Position numbers and translations under genes: made by a program. Positions 37,793-47,073 of a DNA stretch of 64,000 nucleotides are shown piece after piece. The first letter of the stretch is position 1. Every line of letters starts with the position of its first letter. The DNA is from Aestuariivivens insulae (GTDB lineage: Bacteria; Bacteroidota; Bacteroidia; Flavobacteriales; Flavobacteriaceae): assembly GCF_022662195.1 (NCBI RefSeq), contig NZ_JAKMCS010000007.1, positions 186,001 through 250,000 of the forward strand. The letters run 5' to 3'. Under the pieces are notes generated by a model, which had not been told where the DNA came from, searched no databases, and worked only from the letters and a program-made list of their open reading frames with translations.

Positions 37793-38491
37793 TCAAGCTA
37801 ACTCTAAAGCGATTTCTATCATTCCTTTAAAAGTGGTTTCACGTGCTTTACTGGTGGTGCGCTCCCCAGTTACCAAAGAATCGGATATGGTGAGTATAGA
37901 TAGGGCGTTTACCCGATGCTTGGCCGCAACGGTGTATAATCCTGCGGTTTCCATTTCAACACAAAGTACACCAAACTTAGACCATTTTTTATAGGACTCG
38001 AAGTCATCGGCATAAAACTCATCCGAAGTAAAGACATTTCCTGCTTTAATGTCTATATTTTTACTTTTGGCCGTATCAACAGCTTTTTGAAAAAGTTCAA
38101 AGTTGGCGGTAGGGGCATAGTCTGCACCACCAAAGCGTAATTCGTTTACGCCCGAATTGGATGAGGCCGCCATAGCCAAAACAATATCCCTAATTTTAAT
38201 ATGTTCTTGGTATGATCCAGCGCTACCAACCCGAATTAAGTTTTTAACACCATACTCTGTAATAAGTTCGTGTGCATAAATAGAAATAGAAGGGACGCCC
38301 ATACCTGTGCCCATAACAGAAACCTGTTTGCCATTGTAGATGCCTGTAAAGCCTAACATGCCTCTTATTTTGTTAAAACAAACTGGGTTTTCAAAAAAAG
38401 TTTCAGCAATCCATTTGGCTCTTAAGGGGTCTCCCGGAAGTAAAATGGTCTCTGCAATATCCCCTTTTTTAGCTTCAATGTGAACACTCAT
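37793..38491 (-). CDS. deoD: Purine-nucleoside phosphorylase, DeoD type
   Basis: 232 residues. Diagnostic stretches are [51 protein letters not shown] and [18 protein letters not shown], ending [12 protein letters not shown]. The hexameric enzyme cleaves purine (deoxy)ribonucleosides with phosphate to give the base and (deoxy)ribose 1-phosphate. deoC lies 3 bases upstream on the same strand, so products pass to deoxyribose-phosphate aldolase after mutase action. Confidence 0.94.
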   Translation of the reverse strand: MSVHIEAKKGDIAETILLPGDPLRAKWIAETFFENPVCFNKIRGMLGFTGIYNGKQVSVMGTGMGVPSISIYAHELITEYGVKNLIRVGSAGSYQEHIKIRDIVLAMAASSNSGVNELRFGGADYAPTANFELFQKAVDTAKSKNIDIKAGNVFTSDEFYADDFESYKKWSKFGVLCVEMETAGLYTVAAKHRVNALSILTISDSLVTGERTTSKARETTFKGMIEIALELA

Positions 38492-38494
38492 CGT

Positions 38495-39163
38495 TTAATA
38501 ATTCTTGTTTGAAGGTTTATCTGTAATAATTGCAATTCCAGAGGATGTACCCAAGCGCTCAACACCTAGTTTAATATATTTTAAAGCAGTTTGGGCATCT
38601 CTAATACCGCCTGAAGCTTTAATTTTAGTTCTGCTAGACCCAACAACATTTTTCATTATCTGTACATCTTCTATTCTAGCACCTCCTGGTCCAAACCCTG
38701 TTGATGTTTTTATAAAGTCGGCACCACACTGTATAGCCAATTCACTGGCTTTTATAATTTCCAATTCTTCAAGGTAACAGGTTTCTAGAATTACTTTTAA
38801 AACGCTTTTGTGCATGATACGTTTAACCGCTTCAATATCTTTCCAAACACCATCAAAATCCTTACTTTTCAATAGACCAACATTTATGACCATATCAATT
38901 TCATCAGCACCATCTTCAATAGCTTTTTTGGCTTCGTAAACTTTGGCTTTGGTAGACATGGCTCCAAGTGGAAATCCTACAACGCTACAAATCTTTATAT
39001 TACTGTTATTAAGTTGTGCTTTAGCCAATTTAACATAACAACTGTTTACGCAAACCGCATAGAACTTGTAACGTTTGGCTTCCTCGCATAGCTCCACAAT
39101 GTCCTGTGCTGTTGCTGTTGCCTTTAAAAGCGTATGGTCTATATAGCTATTGAGCTGTATCAA
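38495..39163 (-). CDS. deoC: Deoxyribose-phosphate aldolase
   Basis: 222 residues. The three catalytic residues of the class I aldolase are present: Asp90 in GADEIDMVINVG, the Schiff-base lysine Lys152 in ADFIKTSTGFG, and Lys182 in TKIKASGGIRD. A phosphate-binding GTSSG follows. The enzyme cleaves 2-deoxyribose 5-phosphate to acetaldehyde and glyceraldehyde 3-phosphate. It is the first gene of the deoC-deoD-GNAT group. Confidence 0.94.
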   Translation of the reverse strand: MIQLNSYIDHTLLKATATAQDIVELCEEAKRYKFYAVCVNSCYVKLAKAQLNNSNIKICSVVGFPLGAMSTKAKVYEAKKAIEDGADEIDMVINVGLLKSKDFDGVWKDIEAVKRIMHKSVLKVILETCYLEELEIIKASELAIQCGADFIKTSTGFGPGGARIEDVQIMKNVVGSSRTKIKASGGIRDAQTALKYIKLGVERLGTSSGIAIITDKPSNKNY

Positions 39164-39327
39164 ATACTTTAAATTTGAAATTATACTAATGTTTTTTAAT
39201 AGGTGAACTACCCAAAGGTATTAACAATTATTTAAATTTACTAGTTAAGGGCGAAGAAGAAATATTACTTTTACAGATGGTTTTTATGGCAAATGGTAAG
39301 CTCATTGCCTTTGCAGGGGTTTAGTCA

Positions 39328-39368
39328 TAAAAAAACCGATCCATATAGCGTAATATTGAATCGGTTTT
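39328..39368 (-). terminator. Terminator after the deoC paralog
   Basis: On the minus strand an ACCGATTCAA-type arm pairs with its complement and is followed by a run of T; on the plus strand this appears as AAAAAACCGAT facing ATCGGTTTT. It lies just downstream of the second deoC-like gene and separates it from deoC. Confidence 0.8.
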
Positions 39369-39409
39369 GTGGAATTGTAATATAAAAAATAAGAGGATGT
39401 ATTTAGTAG

Positions 39410-40060
39410 CTATAATTGCGCTAAATCATCAACCTTTAATAGACTTGATGTGTCTACTCTATGAGCACCTATTTCTAGGTATTTTTTTGCAGTTTCTAAA
39501 CTATTAATGCCTCCAGACGCAATAATTTTAATTCGGTTTTTAACCGTCTTTCTTATCATTTTAATACAGGTTAATGTAGCGCCGCTTTTGGTAAATCCGC
39601 TTGAGGTTTTTATGTACTCTATATTAGAGTCCAAACAAATCTCACAAGCTTTAATAATTTCATTTTTGTTAAGCTCAGAGACTTCCAGGACAACCTTTAA
39701 AGGGGTTTTGCCTATGGCCATTTTTACATCGGTAATGTCTTTTAGTACCGAAACATAATTTTTGCTTTTAAGGTAGCCTAAATTCATGACCATATCAATT
39801 TCATCAGCGCCATCTTCAATGGCTTTTTTGGCTTCGTAAACTTTGGCTTCGGTAGACATAGCACCAAGAGGAAATCCAACTACGGTACATATTTTTACAT
39901 TGGTGTTGCCCAATAGTTGTTTGGCTAAAGCGACATAGGAGCTGTTAATACAGACACTGTTTAATTGATTGTCTTTTGCATCATGGCAAAAATCAATAAT
40001 TTCCCGTTCGGTAGTTGTAGATTTTAAAAGTGAATAATCGATGTGTTTAAATATATTCAT
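39410..40060 (-). CDS. Divergent DeoC paralog lacking the second active-site lysine
   Basis: 216 residues from MNIFKHIDYSLLKSTTTE; a start 33 bases earlier is possible but has no homology. It resembles deoC throughout, with Asp89 and the Schiff-base lysine (Lys151 in EYIKTSSGF) kept, but the region equal to TKIKASGG reads IKIIASGG, so the proton-relay lysine is isoleucine at position 180. Part of the gene (about 39788-39885) is nearly identical in DNA to deoC, which points to duplication or gene conversion. It may have an altered aldolase activity or be regulatory. Confidence 0.85.
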   Translation of the reverse strand: MNIFKHIDYSLLKSTTTEREIIDFCHDAKDNQLNSVCINSSYVALAKQLLGNTNVKICTVVGFPLGAMSTEAKVYEAKKAIEDGADEIDMVMNLGYLKSKNYVSVLKDITDVKMAIGKTPLKVVLEVSELNKNEIIKACEICLDSNIEYIKTSSGFTKSGATLTCIKMIRKTVKNRIKIIASGGINSLETAKKYLEIGAHRVDTSSLLKVDDLAQL

Positions 40061-40093
40061 TGCTATTAAGTAGGTTTTATGTTTATTACACAT

Positions 40094-40437
40094 GAAAATG
40101 ATAAATAAACAGTTTAACGATATTAGAGGGAGATGTAGAGCTTGGGGCTTTACGTTTTGGCTAATTTAAAAAAACAGTGTATAGAAACAATAGTTGGTAG
40201 TATGCCGTTTGTCGATTATTTTTTTGGAAAACGCTTAACTTGTTTGTTTTCAAATTATTGCACTTAATCAAAGTTATGTGTATTTCATCGAAAATATTAA
40301 TTTGTTCGTCGATAAAAACAAAAAGCAACGCTCATCTAAAGTACGATTTACGTTGCTTTTTAACCTGCCTGACGGTAGGCAGGACTAACCAACCAATTAA
40401 TTAATAGACTTATTTGTGTCTATTTTGTTACAATTTT
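40094..40437. other. Intergenic region with clpB terminator
   Basis: No gene is visible in these 344 bases. At 40319-40361 AAAAAGCAACG pairs with CGTTGCTTTTT across a 20-base loop, with T-runs on both strands; it can end clpB transcripts. At 40364-40383 the stretch CCTGCCTGACGGTAGGCAGG is a second short hairpin. Confidence 0.75.
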
Positions 40438-43044
40438 TTAAAGTTTTTCTGTTATTAAGTCACTTTGATTTCTAAAAACAAGCTGATTATCAAAGGCATC
40501 CAGTAAAATAATACTATCGGTGGTTACTTTGCCAGCTAAAATTTCTCGACTAAGTGCATTTAGAACTTCTTTTTGTATTACCCGTTTTACAGGTCTTGCA
40601 CCATATTCTGGATTGTAACCTTTATCAGCCAGATAAGCAATAGCTTCGGGTGTTGCATCGAAAGTAATGCCTTGTTGACCAATCGTTTTACTAAGTTCTT
40701 TAAGCTGTAGTTCAACAATATCTATAATGTTTGCTTTGGTTAATGGGGTAAACATGATAATATCATCTATACGATTTAAAAACTCTGGCCTTACACTTTG
40801 TTTTAACAAACCTAAAACATCAACTTTAGCCGACTCGATAGCCGATTCAATATCCTTTGTAGCTTCAAAACGCTCTTGTATTAAATGACTGCCAATGTTG
40901 GAGGTCATAATAATAATGGTGTTTTTAAAATCTGCTACGCGGCCTTTGTTATCGGTTAAATGGCCTTCATCCAATACCTGTAACAGGATGTTGAATGTAT
41001 CGGGATGTGCTTTTTCAATTTCATCCAATAACACTACAGAATAAGGCTTACGCCTTACGGCTTCAGTAAGTTGTCCGCCTTCATCATAGCCTACATAACC
41101 AGGAGGTGCTCCAACCAATCGACTAACGGCATGGCGTTCTTGGTATTCGCTCATGTCTATTCGGGTCATAGCATTTTCGTCATCAAAAAGGTATTCTGCC
41201 AATGCTTTGGCCAATTCGGTCTTACCAACTCCTGTGGTACCTAAAAAAAGGAACGTCCCAATGGGTTTTTTGGGGTTTTGCAATCCGGCACGACTTCTGC
41301 GCACGGCATCACTTACCGCTTCAATAGCTTCTTCCTGGCCTACAACACGTTTGTGTAACTCGTCTTCTAGCTTCAATAGTTTATCACGTTCACTTTGTAG
41401 CATTTTTGTTACTGGAATACCCGTCCATTTGGCAACCACTTCGGCAATGTCATCATAGGTGACTTCTTCTTTAATTAAAGAGTTTTCAGATTGTTCTTGC
41501 AGTTGCTTTTGAAAAGTTTCCAATTGCTCTTGCGCTTCTTTAATTTTTCCGTAGCGCAATTCGGCTACTTTTCCATAATTGCCTTCACGTTCGGCCTTTT
41601 CTGCTTCTAACTTAAAGTTTTCAATATCCTGCTTGGTATTTTGAATATTGTCTACCACTTCTTTTTCACTCTTCCATTTGGCATTTATTTCGTTTCGCTG
41701 TTCTTTAAAATTAGCCAAATCGGAACGCAATGACTTTAACTTGGCCTCATCTTTTTCACGTTTAATGGCCTCGATTTCAATTTCCAATTGCATTATTTTT
41801 CGATCCAGAACATCTAGTTCTTCTGGTTTGGAATTGATTTCCATTCGTAATTTTGAAGCCGCTTCATCCATTAAGTCGATAGCCTTATCTGGTAAAAATC
41901 TATTGGTAATATAGCGTTGTGATAATTCTACAGCTCCAATAATAGCCTCGTCTTTAATACGTACTTTATGGTGTGTTTCGTATTTTTCCTTAATACCGCG
42001 TAAAATAGAAATGGCGCTTTCGGTATCAGGTTCATCGACCATTACTTTTTGAAACCGACGTTCTAAGGCTTTATCCTTTTCAAAATATTTTTGATACTCA
42101 TCTAATGTCGTGGCCCCTATGGCCCTAAGTTCACCTCGCGCTAAAGCGGGTTTTAAGATGTTGGCTGCATCCATAGCACCTTGTCCGCCACCAGCACCTA
42201 CTAGGGTGTGTATTTCATCGATAAAGAGAACAATATCCCCTTCGCTGGTAGTCACCTCTTTGATTACCGCTTTTAAACGTTCTTCAAACTCACCTTTGTA
42301 TTTGGCTCCAGCAATGAGTGCGCCCATATCTAAGGCAAATATTTGTTTTTCCTTTAAATTTTCTGGAATATCACCATCTATAATTCTGTGGGCTAAGCCT
42401 TCGGCTATTGCTGTTTTACCTGTACCGGGTTCACCTACTAAAATGGGGTTGTTCTTGGTACGGCGTGATAAGATTTGAAGAATCCTTCTAATTTCCTCAT
42501 CACGACCAATTACGGGGTCCAATTTTCCGTCTTTGGCCAATTGGTTTAAATTCTTGGCATATTTATTTAACGAATTATAGGTGTCTTCCTGGCTTTGGGA
42601 GGTTACACGGTCGCCTTGGCGTAGCTCACTAATACTGGCATTTAGGCCTTTTTCGGTAACGCCTTGGTCTTTTAGCATTTGGGCTATTTTGCTATTCGAT
42701 TTAAAAATGGCCAAGATGAGATGCTCAACGGATACATAATCATCTTTCATTTTTTTTGCGATAATAGAGGCTTCATTCAATGTCTTTCCTGCTTCACGGG
42801 ATAACATCAATTCTCCTCCAGACACTTTAGAAAAACTTTCCAATTGTTTGTCTAATGCCAGTTGGAGTATGTTAATATTAACATTTAGTTTTTTTAATAT
42901 GAAGGGGAGTACGCTTTCGTCTACTTCAAAAATACCTTTAAAGAGGTGTTCGTTTTCTATTTGTTGATGCTCAAAGCCTTGTGCAATTTGTTGTGCTTGC
43001 TGTATGGCTTCTTGCGATTTTATGGTGAAATTATTTAAGTTCAT
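40438..43044 (-). CDS. clpB: ATP-dependent chaperone ClpB
   Basis: 868 residues from [20 protein letters not shown]; the frame is open a further 78 bases upstream, without homology. It has an N domain, NBD1 with Walker [10 protein letters not shown] and the sensor [10 protein letters not shown], the long coiled-coil M domain ([20 protein letters not shown]), and NBD2 with [22 protein letters not shown] and [13 protein letters not shown]. The hexamer pulls proteins out of aggregates together with DnaK. Palindromes just upstream at 43116-43162 may control it. Confidence 0.95.
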   Translation of the reverse strand: MNLNNFTIKSQEAIQQAQQIAQGFEHQQIENEHLFKGIFEVDESVLPFILKKLNVNINILQLALDKQLESFSKVSGGELMLSREAGKTLNEASIIAKKMKDDYVSVEHLILAIFKSNSKIAQMLKDQGVTEKGLNASISELRQGDRVTSQSQEDTYNSLNKYAKNLNQLAKDGKLDPVIGRDEEIRRILQILSRRTKNNPILVGEPGTGKTAIAEGLAHRIIDGDIPENLKEKQIFALDMGALIAGAKYKGEFEERLKAVIKEVTTSEGDIVLFIDEIHTLVGAGGGQGAMDAANILKPALARGELRAIGATTLDEYQKYFEKDKALERRFQKVMVDEPDTESAISILRGIKEKYETHHKVRIKDEAIIGAVELSQRYITNRFLPDKAIDLMDEAASKLRMEINSKPEELDVLDRKIMQLEIEIEAIKREKDEAKLKSLRSDLANFKEQRNEINAKWKSEKEVVDNIQNTKQDIENFKLEAEKAEREGNYGKVAELRYGKIKEAQEQLETFQKQLQEQSENSLIKEEVTYDDIAEVVAKWTGIPVTKMLQSERDKLLKLEDELHKRVVGQEEAIEAVSDAVRRSRAGLQNPKKPIGTFLFLGTTGVGKTELAKALAEYLFDDENAMTRIDMSEYQERHAVSRLVGAPPGYVGYDEGGQLTEAVRRKPYSVVLLDEIEKAHPDTFNILLQVLDEGHLTDNKGRVADFKNTIIIMTSNIGSHLIQERFEATKDIESAIESAKVDVLGLLKQSVRPEFLNRIDDIIMFTPLTKANIIDIVELQLKELSKTIGQQGITFDATPEAIAYLADKGYNPEYGARPVKRVIQKEVLNALSREILAGKVTTDSIILLDAFDNQLVFRNQSDLITEKL

Positions 43045-43115
43045 AATATAAATTTTTAGTTTCTTTATAGCGAATATTTCAATAACCTTACCAGTAGTGT
43101 TAGTGATAGAAATTA

Positions 43116-43162
43116 CAGACAAAATGTCTGCTAACTATTGATTATTTCTGACTTTTGGTCAG
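43116..43162. promoter_or_regulatory. Two palindromes in the clpB / YtxJ-gene divergent promoter region
   Basis: CAGACAAAATGTCTG (43116-43130) and CTGACTTTTGGTCAG (43148-43162) are 15-base palindromes of the same form (5-base arms, 5-base centre), with centres 32 bases apart. They lie in the 182 bases between the clpB start and the divergent redox gene. This is consistent with a heat-shock or redox operator or an alternative promoter; which of the two genes they control is not determined. Confidence 0.45.
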
Positions 43163-43226
43163 TTTGTAAGGTTTTGAGAAGTAGTCGACTTAATTCATTA
43201 TGAATCATATAACCTACATTTAATTT

Positions 43227-43628
43227 ATGGGATTTTTAAATAAATATTTTGGCTCTTCTATAGGTGCAATAACCGAAAAGAAAGACAGCCCGCTGCCTTG
43301 GATACCATTAATTGGGGCTGAGCAATTAAGCGACATTGTTGCTAAGTCTAAAATAAGGCCTCAAGTTATTTTTAAGCACTCAACACGCTGTGGTATAAGT
43401 AGCATGGTGATGAATCAGTTTGTCGATGCTTATAATGTCAAGGAAGATGCTTTAGATTTATACTATTTGGATCTTATAAGTTATCGGGAGCTATCAAACG
43501 AAGTAGCCAACAAGTTTCAAGTTGTTCACGAATCTCCCCAACTTTTAGTTGTTGTAGATGGCGCAGTTGTTGATCATGAATCGCATGGACAAATTCTTGA
43601 GCTTGATTTTGGTAGGTTTGTTGAATAG
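43227..43628 (+). CDS. ytxJ: YtxJ-like bacillithiol-system redox protein
   Basis: 133 residues with a thioredoxin-like fold and a single active-site cysteine, Cys55, in FKHSTRCGISSMVMNQF, followed by DLYYLDLISYRELSNEVANK and HESPQLLVVVDG, where a cis-proline stands before the strand. This monothiol arrangement matches YtxJ (DUF2847), thought to reduce protein-bacillithiol mixed disulfides. It is divergently transcribed from clpB and may share its stress regulation. Confidence 0.82.
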   Translation: MGFLNKYFGSSIGAITEKKDSPLPWIPLIGAEQLSDIVAKSKIRPQVIFKHSTRCGISSMVMNQFVDAYNVKEDALDLYYLDLISYRELSNEVANKFQVVHESPQLLVVVDGAVVDHESHGQILELDFGRFVE

Positions 43629-43696
43629 CAATCCGCGACAGGTTTTTGTGTTTTATTCTGAAGAAAATACTTATATTTAAAAAAAATATCAAAAAT

Positions 43697-45475
43697 ATGA
43701 AGCGCACAATCGTCCCTTGTTTAGTATTAATGTGTCTATTATTGGCATGTAAAAAAGAAGTTAAAGAAGAAATAAACCCCATTCACGATAAGTTTGCAGA
43801 TTTGTTAAAAAACTACAGTGAGGAGGGCTATGTTTTAGATCCCACCAAGGCTACTAGTGCAGGGGATAACCGTTTTAATGACCAATTTCCTAATTATTTA
43901 TCTAAGGAGTATAAAGCTAAAAAGAAAGCCTATTACGAAAAATTTAAAACCGCTTTAGACGACTTTCCAGATTCGCTATTAACCGACACTGAGCAAATGA
44001 GCAAAGCGGTGTTAAATTGGGATTGCAACATCAATTTAGAGGCTTTATCATTTTCAAAAGATTTAATGCCAATAGACCAGATGTGGTCGAAAAACTTAGA
44101 TTTTAATCAGTTTGCAAGCGGTACCAATGCGCAACCCTTTAAGACGGTAGAAGACTATCAAACTTGGTTAAAGCGTGTAGATGCCTATTTGGTTTGGTTG
44201 AAAGCGGCCAAGGAGAACATGAAAAAAGGGATGGCTACAGGTTATGTGTTGCCCAAATCATTAATTGTAAAGGTAATTCCACAATTTGAAGGTCTGGCTA
44301 CTGGTGCAATTGAAGATAATTTATACTACGCGCCAATTAAGCTTATGCCCGAAACGTTTACAGATGAAGATAGGGCTATGTTGGCACAGGCTTATGCCAG
44401 TATGGTATCCGATAAAATTATGCCTGCCCATAAGGAAATGGCGGATTTTTTAAAGAACGATTATTTAGCAGCAGGAAGAACCACAAGTGGTATTGCCGAT
44501 ACGCCTCTTGGAAAAGCCTATTACGACCATCAAATAAAAAAGTACACTACAACAAATATGACAGCCGATGAAATACACCAATTAGGTTTAAATGAGGTGA
44601 AGCGTATTCGTAGTGAGATGGAAGCCATTAAGGAGAAAGTAGGGTTTGAGGGCGATTTAAATGCTTTTTTTGAGCATGTAAGAACCAATAAAGAGTTGAT
44701 GCCATTTACTGAGCGTTCCCAAGTTATTGCGTTTTATGATAGTATTCATGAGGTCATGAAACCACAAATCGATAAGCTTTTTGGGAAACAACCAAAAACA
44801 CCATTCGAAGTGAGAAGGACAGAGCCCTTTAGGGAAAAATCGGCTGCTGCAAATTATAATAGAGGCTCATTGGATGGTACACGACCAGGGATATTTTTTA
44901 CACCTATTCCAGATGTTACCAAATATAATGTTTTTGATAAAGAAGATTTGTTTTTGCACGAAGCCATTCCTGGGCATCATTTCCAAATTTCATTAGCTCA
45001 GGAAAACGAACAATTGCCAGACTTTAGAAAAACATTATGGTATAGTGCTTATGGCGAAGGCTGGGCTTTATATACAGAATCAATGGGAGAGGAACTGGGA
45101 TTGTATAAGGACCCGTATCAATATTTTGGGATGTTAAGTTCTGAAATCCATCGCGCCATCCGTTTGGTTGTTGATACAGGATTGCATGCAAAAGGATGGA
45201 CCAGGGAACAGGCTATTCAATATTCATTGGAAAATGAAGCAGAATCTGAAGATGATATTACCAGCGAGATTGAGCGGTATATGGCAAATCCAGGCCAGGC
45301 ACTATCCTATAAAATAGGTCAATTAAAGATTAGGGAACTTCGGGCAAGGGCAACTCAAGCTTTGGGTGATAAATTCGATATTCGGGAATTCCATAACCAG
45401 ATTTTGGAAACAGGTTGTATACCCTTGCAGCTTTTGGAACAAAAGATTGATGCTTGGATAGCGGCCAACAAATAG
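43697..45475 (+). CDS. DUF885 family lipoprotein, putative metallopeptidase
   Basis: 592 residues from MKRTIVPCLVLMCLLLAC, giving a lipobox with Cys18; the open frame upstream adds 17 unlikely residues. The DUF885 zinc motif is HEAIPGHHFQ, followed by YSAYGEGWALYTESMGEELG, where the glutamate is the expected third ligand, and YLANPGQALSY-like MANPGQALSYKIG. DUF885 proteins are soluble or anchored peptidases of unknown specificity, about 580 residues long. The gene starts 68 bases after the YtxJ-like gene. Confidence 0.85.
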   Translation: MKRTIVPCLVLMCLLLACKKEVKEEINPIHDKFADLLKNYSEEGYVLDPTKATSAGDNRFNDQFPNYLSKEYKAKKKAYYEKFKTALDDFPDSLLTDTEQMSKAVLNWDCNINLEALSFSKDLMPIDQMWSKNLDFNQFASGTNAQPFKTVEDYQTWLKRVDAYLVWLKAAKENMKKGMATGYVLPKSLIVKVIPQFEGLATGAIEDNLYYAPIKLMPETFTDEDRAMLAQAYASMVSDKIMPAHKEMADFLKNDYLAAGRTTSGIADTPLGKAYYDHQIKKYTTTNMTADEIHQLGLNEVKRIRSEMEAIKEKVGFEGDLNAFFEHVRTNKELMPFTERSQVIAFYDSIHEVMKPQIDKLFGKQPKTPFEVRRTEPFREKSAAANYNRGSLDGTRPGIFFTPIPDVTKYNVFDKEDLFLHEAIPGHHFQISLAQENEQLPDFRKTLWYSAYGEGWALYTESMGEELGLYKDPYQYFGMLSSEIHRAIRLVVDTGLHAKGWTREQAIQYSLENEAESEDDITSEIERYMANPGQALSYKIGQLKIRELRARATQALGDKFDIREFHNQILETGCIPLQLLEQKIDAWIAANK

Positions 45476-45494
45476 TTTATAACTCAAAACATTT

Positions 45495-45881
45495 ATGTCT
45501 GAAACGAATTATTTGTTTGTTTACGGCACATTGTTAAACAAGGCAAATAACGACATGTCCCAATTTTTAGGACAACATGCAATGCTTGTTGGTAAAGGCT
45601 ATTTTTATGGTGAACTGTATTTGGTTGATTGGTATCCTGGTGCAGTTAAAAGTAAGCAGGCTACCGATAAAGTTTATGGCACAATTTATAAGATTTCTGA
45701 AGCTAATCTTGTTTTTAAAGTTCTGGACGATTACGAAGGAGTTCAGGAGGGCTTGTATGACCGTGTTCTTATGGATGTTTTTATAGATGCTGATACTGTT
45801 TTGAACTGTTGGGTGTATTTGTATAGCCAACCGACTTCAAACTTAAAAAGGATAGATTCAGGTGATTTTTTTAAACTATAG
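45495..45881 (+). CDS. Gamma-glutamylcyclotransferase-like protein (AIG2 family)
   Basis: 128 residues. The N-terminal YLFVYGTLL is the substrate-loop signature, followed by GELYLVDWYPGAVKS, KVYGTIYKI and VLDDYEGVQEGLYDR, where the Glu in DDYEG is the expected catalytic acid. These enzymes cyclise gamma-glutamyl amines or peptides and release 5-oxoproline. This is of interest because the same window carries pxpABC, which consumes 5-oxoproline, though the two loci are 9 kb apart. Confidence 0.82.
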   Translation: MSETNYLFVYGTLLNKANNDMSQFLGQHAMLVGKGYFYGELYLVDWYPGAVKSKQATDKVYGTIYKISEANLVFKVLDDYEGVQEGLYDRVLMDVFIDADTVLNCWVYLYSQPTSNLKRIDSGDFFKL

Positions 45882-45892
45882 CTAAATCCAGG

Positions 45893-46465
45893 TTAAAAAT
45901 TTTTGAAGACCGTGCTTTTAATATCACCCCATTCCTCTTTTAAAATGCCATAACAACAGGTGCTGCGCTTAAAGCCATCGCGCATTAAGGTATCTTGTCT
46001 TAAAATGCCTTCTAACGAAGCCCCTAATTTCTCTACGGCTTTTCTAGAGCGGATATTGCGATCGTCTATTCGGAATTCAACTTTATCAAAAAGTAAAGTT
46101 TCGAAGGCGTATTGCAACATTAAAAACTTCATGTGCTTGTTAAGGCCTGTGCCTTGAAACGCGCGTCCAATCCATGTCCAGCCAATATGCAATACTTTGT
46201 TATGCCAGCTTATATGTCCAAATCGGGTACATCCAGCATAAGCCCCCTTTTGTTTGTCGTATACAATAAACGGAATGGCAGTTTTGTGGTAGAGACCATC
46301 AACAGCAACTTGTACATAAGCCTTAAGGGCTTTGGGAGTGTCTATTTTACTGGGAGAAAACTGAACTAAATGTTCTTCTTGGGCAATAGCTTCTATATGG
46401 TGATAATTGTTCAGGCCTAAGGGAGAAAGCCTTACGTAATCGTTTTCTAGAGTAGGCGCTAACAT
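45893..46465 (-). CDS. GNAT acetyltransferase of the RimJ/RimL type
   Basis: 190 residues. It starts LENDYVRLSPLGLNNYHHIE and has IGWTWIGRAFQGTGLNKHMK, KVEFRIDDRNIRSRKAVEKL and GASLEGILRQDTLMRDGFKR, the pattern of RimJ/RimL-like enzymes that acetylate protein N-termini or small molecules. It is convergent with the cyclotransferase gene (11-base gap) and divergent from the menaquinone group. Confidence 0.85.
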   Translation of the reverse strand: MLAPTLENDYVRLSPLGLNNYHHIEAIAQEEHLVQFSPSKIDTPKALKAYVQVAVDGLYHKTAIPFIVYDKQKGAYAGCTRFGHISWHNKVLHIGWTWIGRAFQGTGLNKHMKFLMLQYAFETLLFDKVEFRIDDRNIRSRKAVEKLGASLEGILRQDTLMRDGFKRSTCCYGILKEEWGDIKSTVFKNF

Positions 46466-46647
46466 ACTATTTAGTATTACAGGTTAATACAAATATAAAT
46501 TAGTTTGAACATATTACGATGTAGTATGTCGTATTTTGTATTTTTACGCCATATACCAAACTCGTTTAGACTTTCTGAATTTAAGAGAATATTAGAAGTT
46601 TTCAGCAAATTGATAAAGCCTAAAGAGTTCAATTATTATCATTTTAA

Positions 46648-47073
46648 ATGCAATTATCTAAAGAAGCGGTTATACAACAAACCAATGCCATTTGTAAAAA
46701 TACGTTGATGGAAACCTTGGGTATCGAGGTTGTAGATTATGGCGATAATTTTTTAACAGCACGAATGCCCGTTACTCCAAGAGTACACCAGCCCGATGGG
46801 GTATTACATGGCGGTGCAACAGTAGCATTGGCAGAAAGTGTGGGGAGTTTTGCTAGTAATATTTTTACAGATTTAGAAAAGTATTTTGTGCGTGGTATTG
46901 AAATATCGGCCAACCATTTAAAAAGTGTAAAGGGAGGGTTTGTTTATGCAAAAGCGACTTTTGTTCATAAAGGAAAAACAACGCAGTTGCTCGACATTCG
47001 TGTTACCGATGAAAGTGATAATTTAATTTCATTATGTAAGTTAACCACCATTTCGCTTCCTAGAACCAAATAA
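46648..47073 (+). CDS. menI: Hotdog-fold thioesterase, probable 1,4-dihydroxy-2-naphthoyl-CoA thioesterase
   Basis: 141 residues of the PaaI/YdiI-like hotdog family. The active-site stretch is HQPDGVLHGGATVALAESVG, with the helix-start glutamate, followed by RGIEISANHLKSVKGGFVYA. Its stop codon overlaps the start of menF (TAATG), so translation is coupled, and this context makes DHNA-CoA hydrolysis in menaquinone synthesis the most likely role. Confidence 0.8.
   Translation: MQLSKEAVIQQTNAICKNTLMETLGIEVVDYGDNFLTARMPVTPRVHQPDGVLHGGATVALAESVGSFASNIFTDLEKYFVRGIEISANHLKSVKGGFVYAKATFVHKGKTTQLLDIRVTDESDNLISLCKLTTISLPRTK

Noticed and set aside
41153-42478. Plus-strand open frames inside clpB
   Set aside because: They mirror the codon pattern of clpB on the opposite strand and are Ser/Pro-rich shadows.
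46505-46708. 67-codon open frame before the menaquinone thioesterase gene
   Set aside because: It overlaps the thioesterase gene in another frame and covers its promoter region; the composition is not protein-like.
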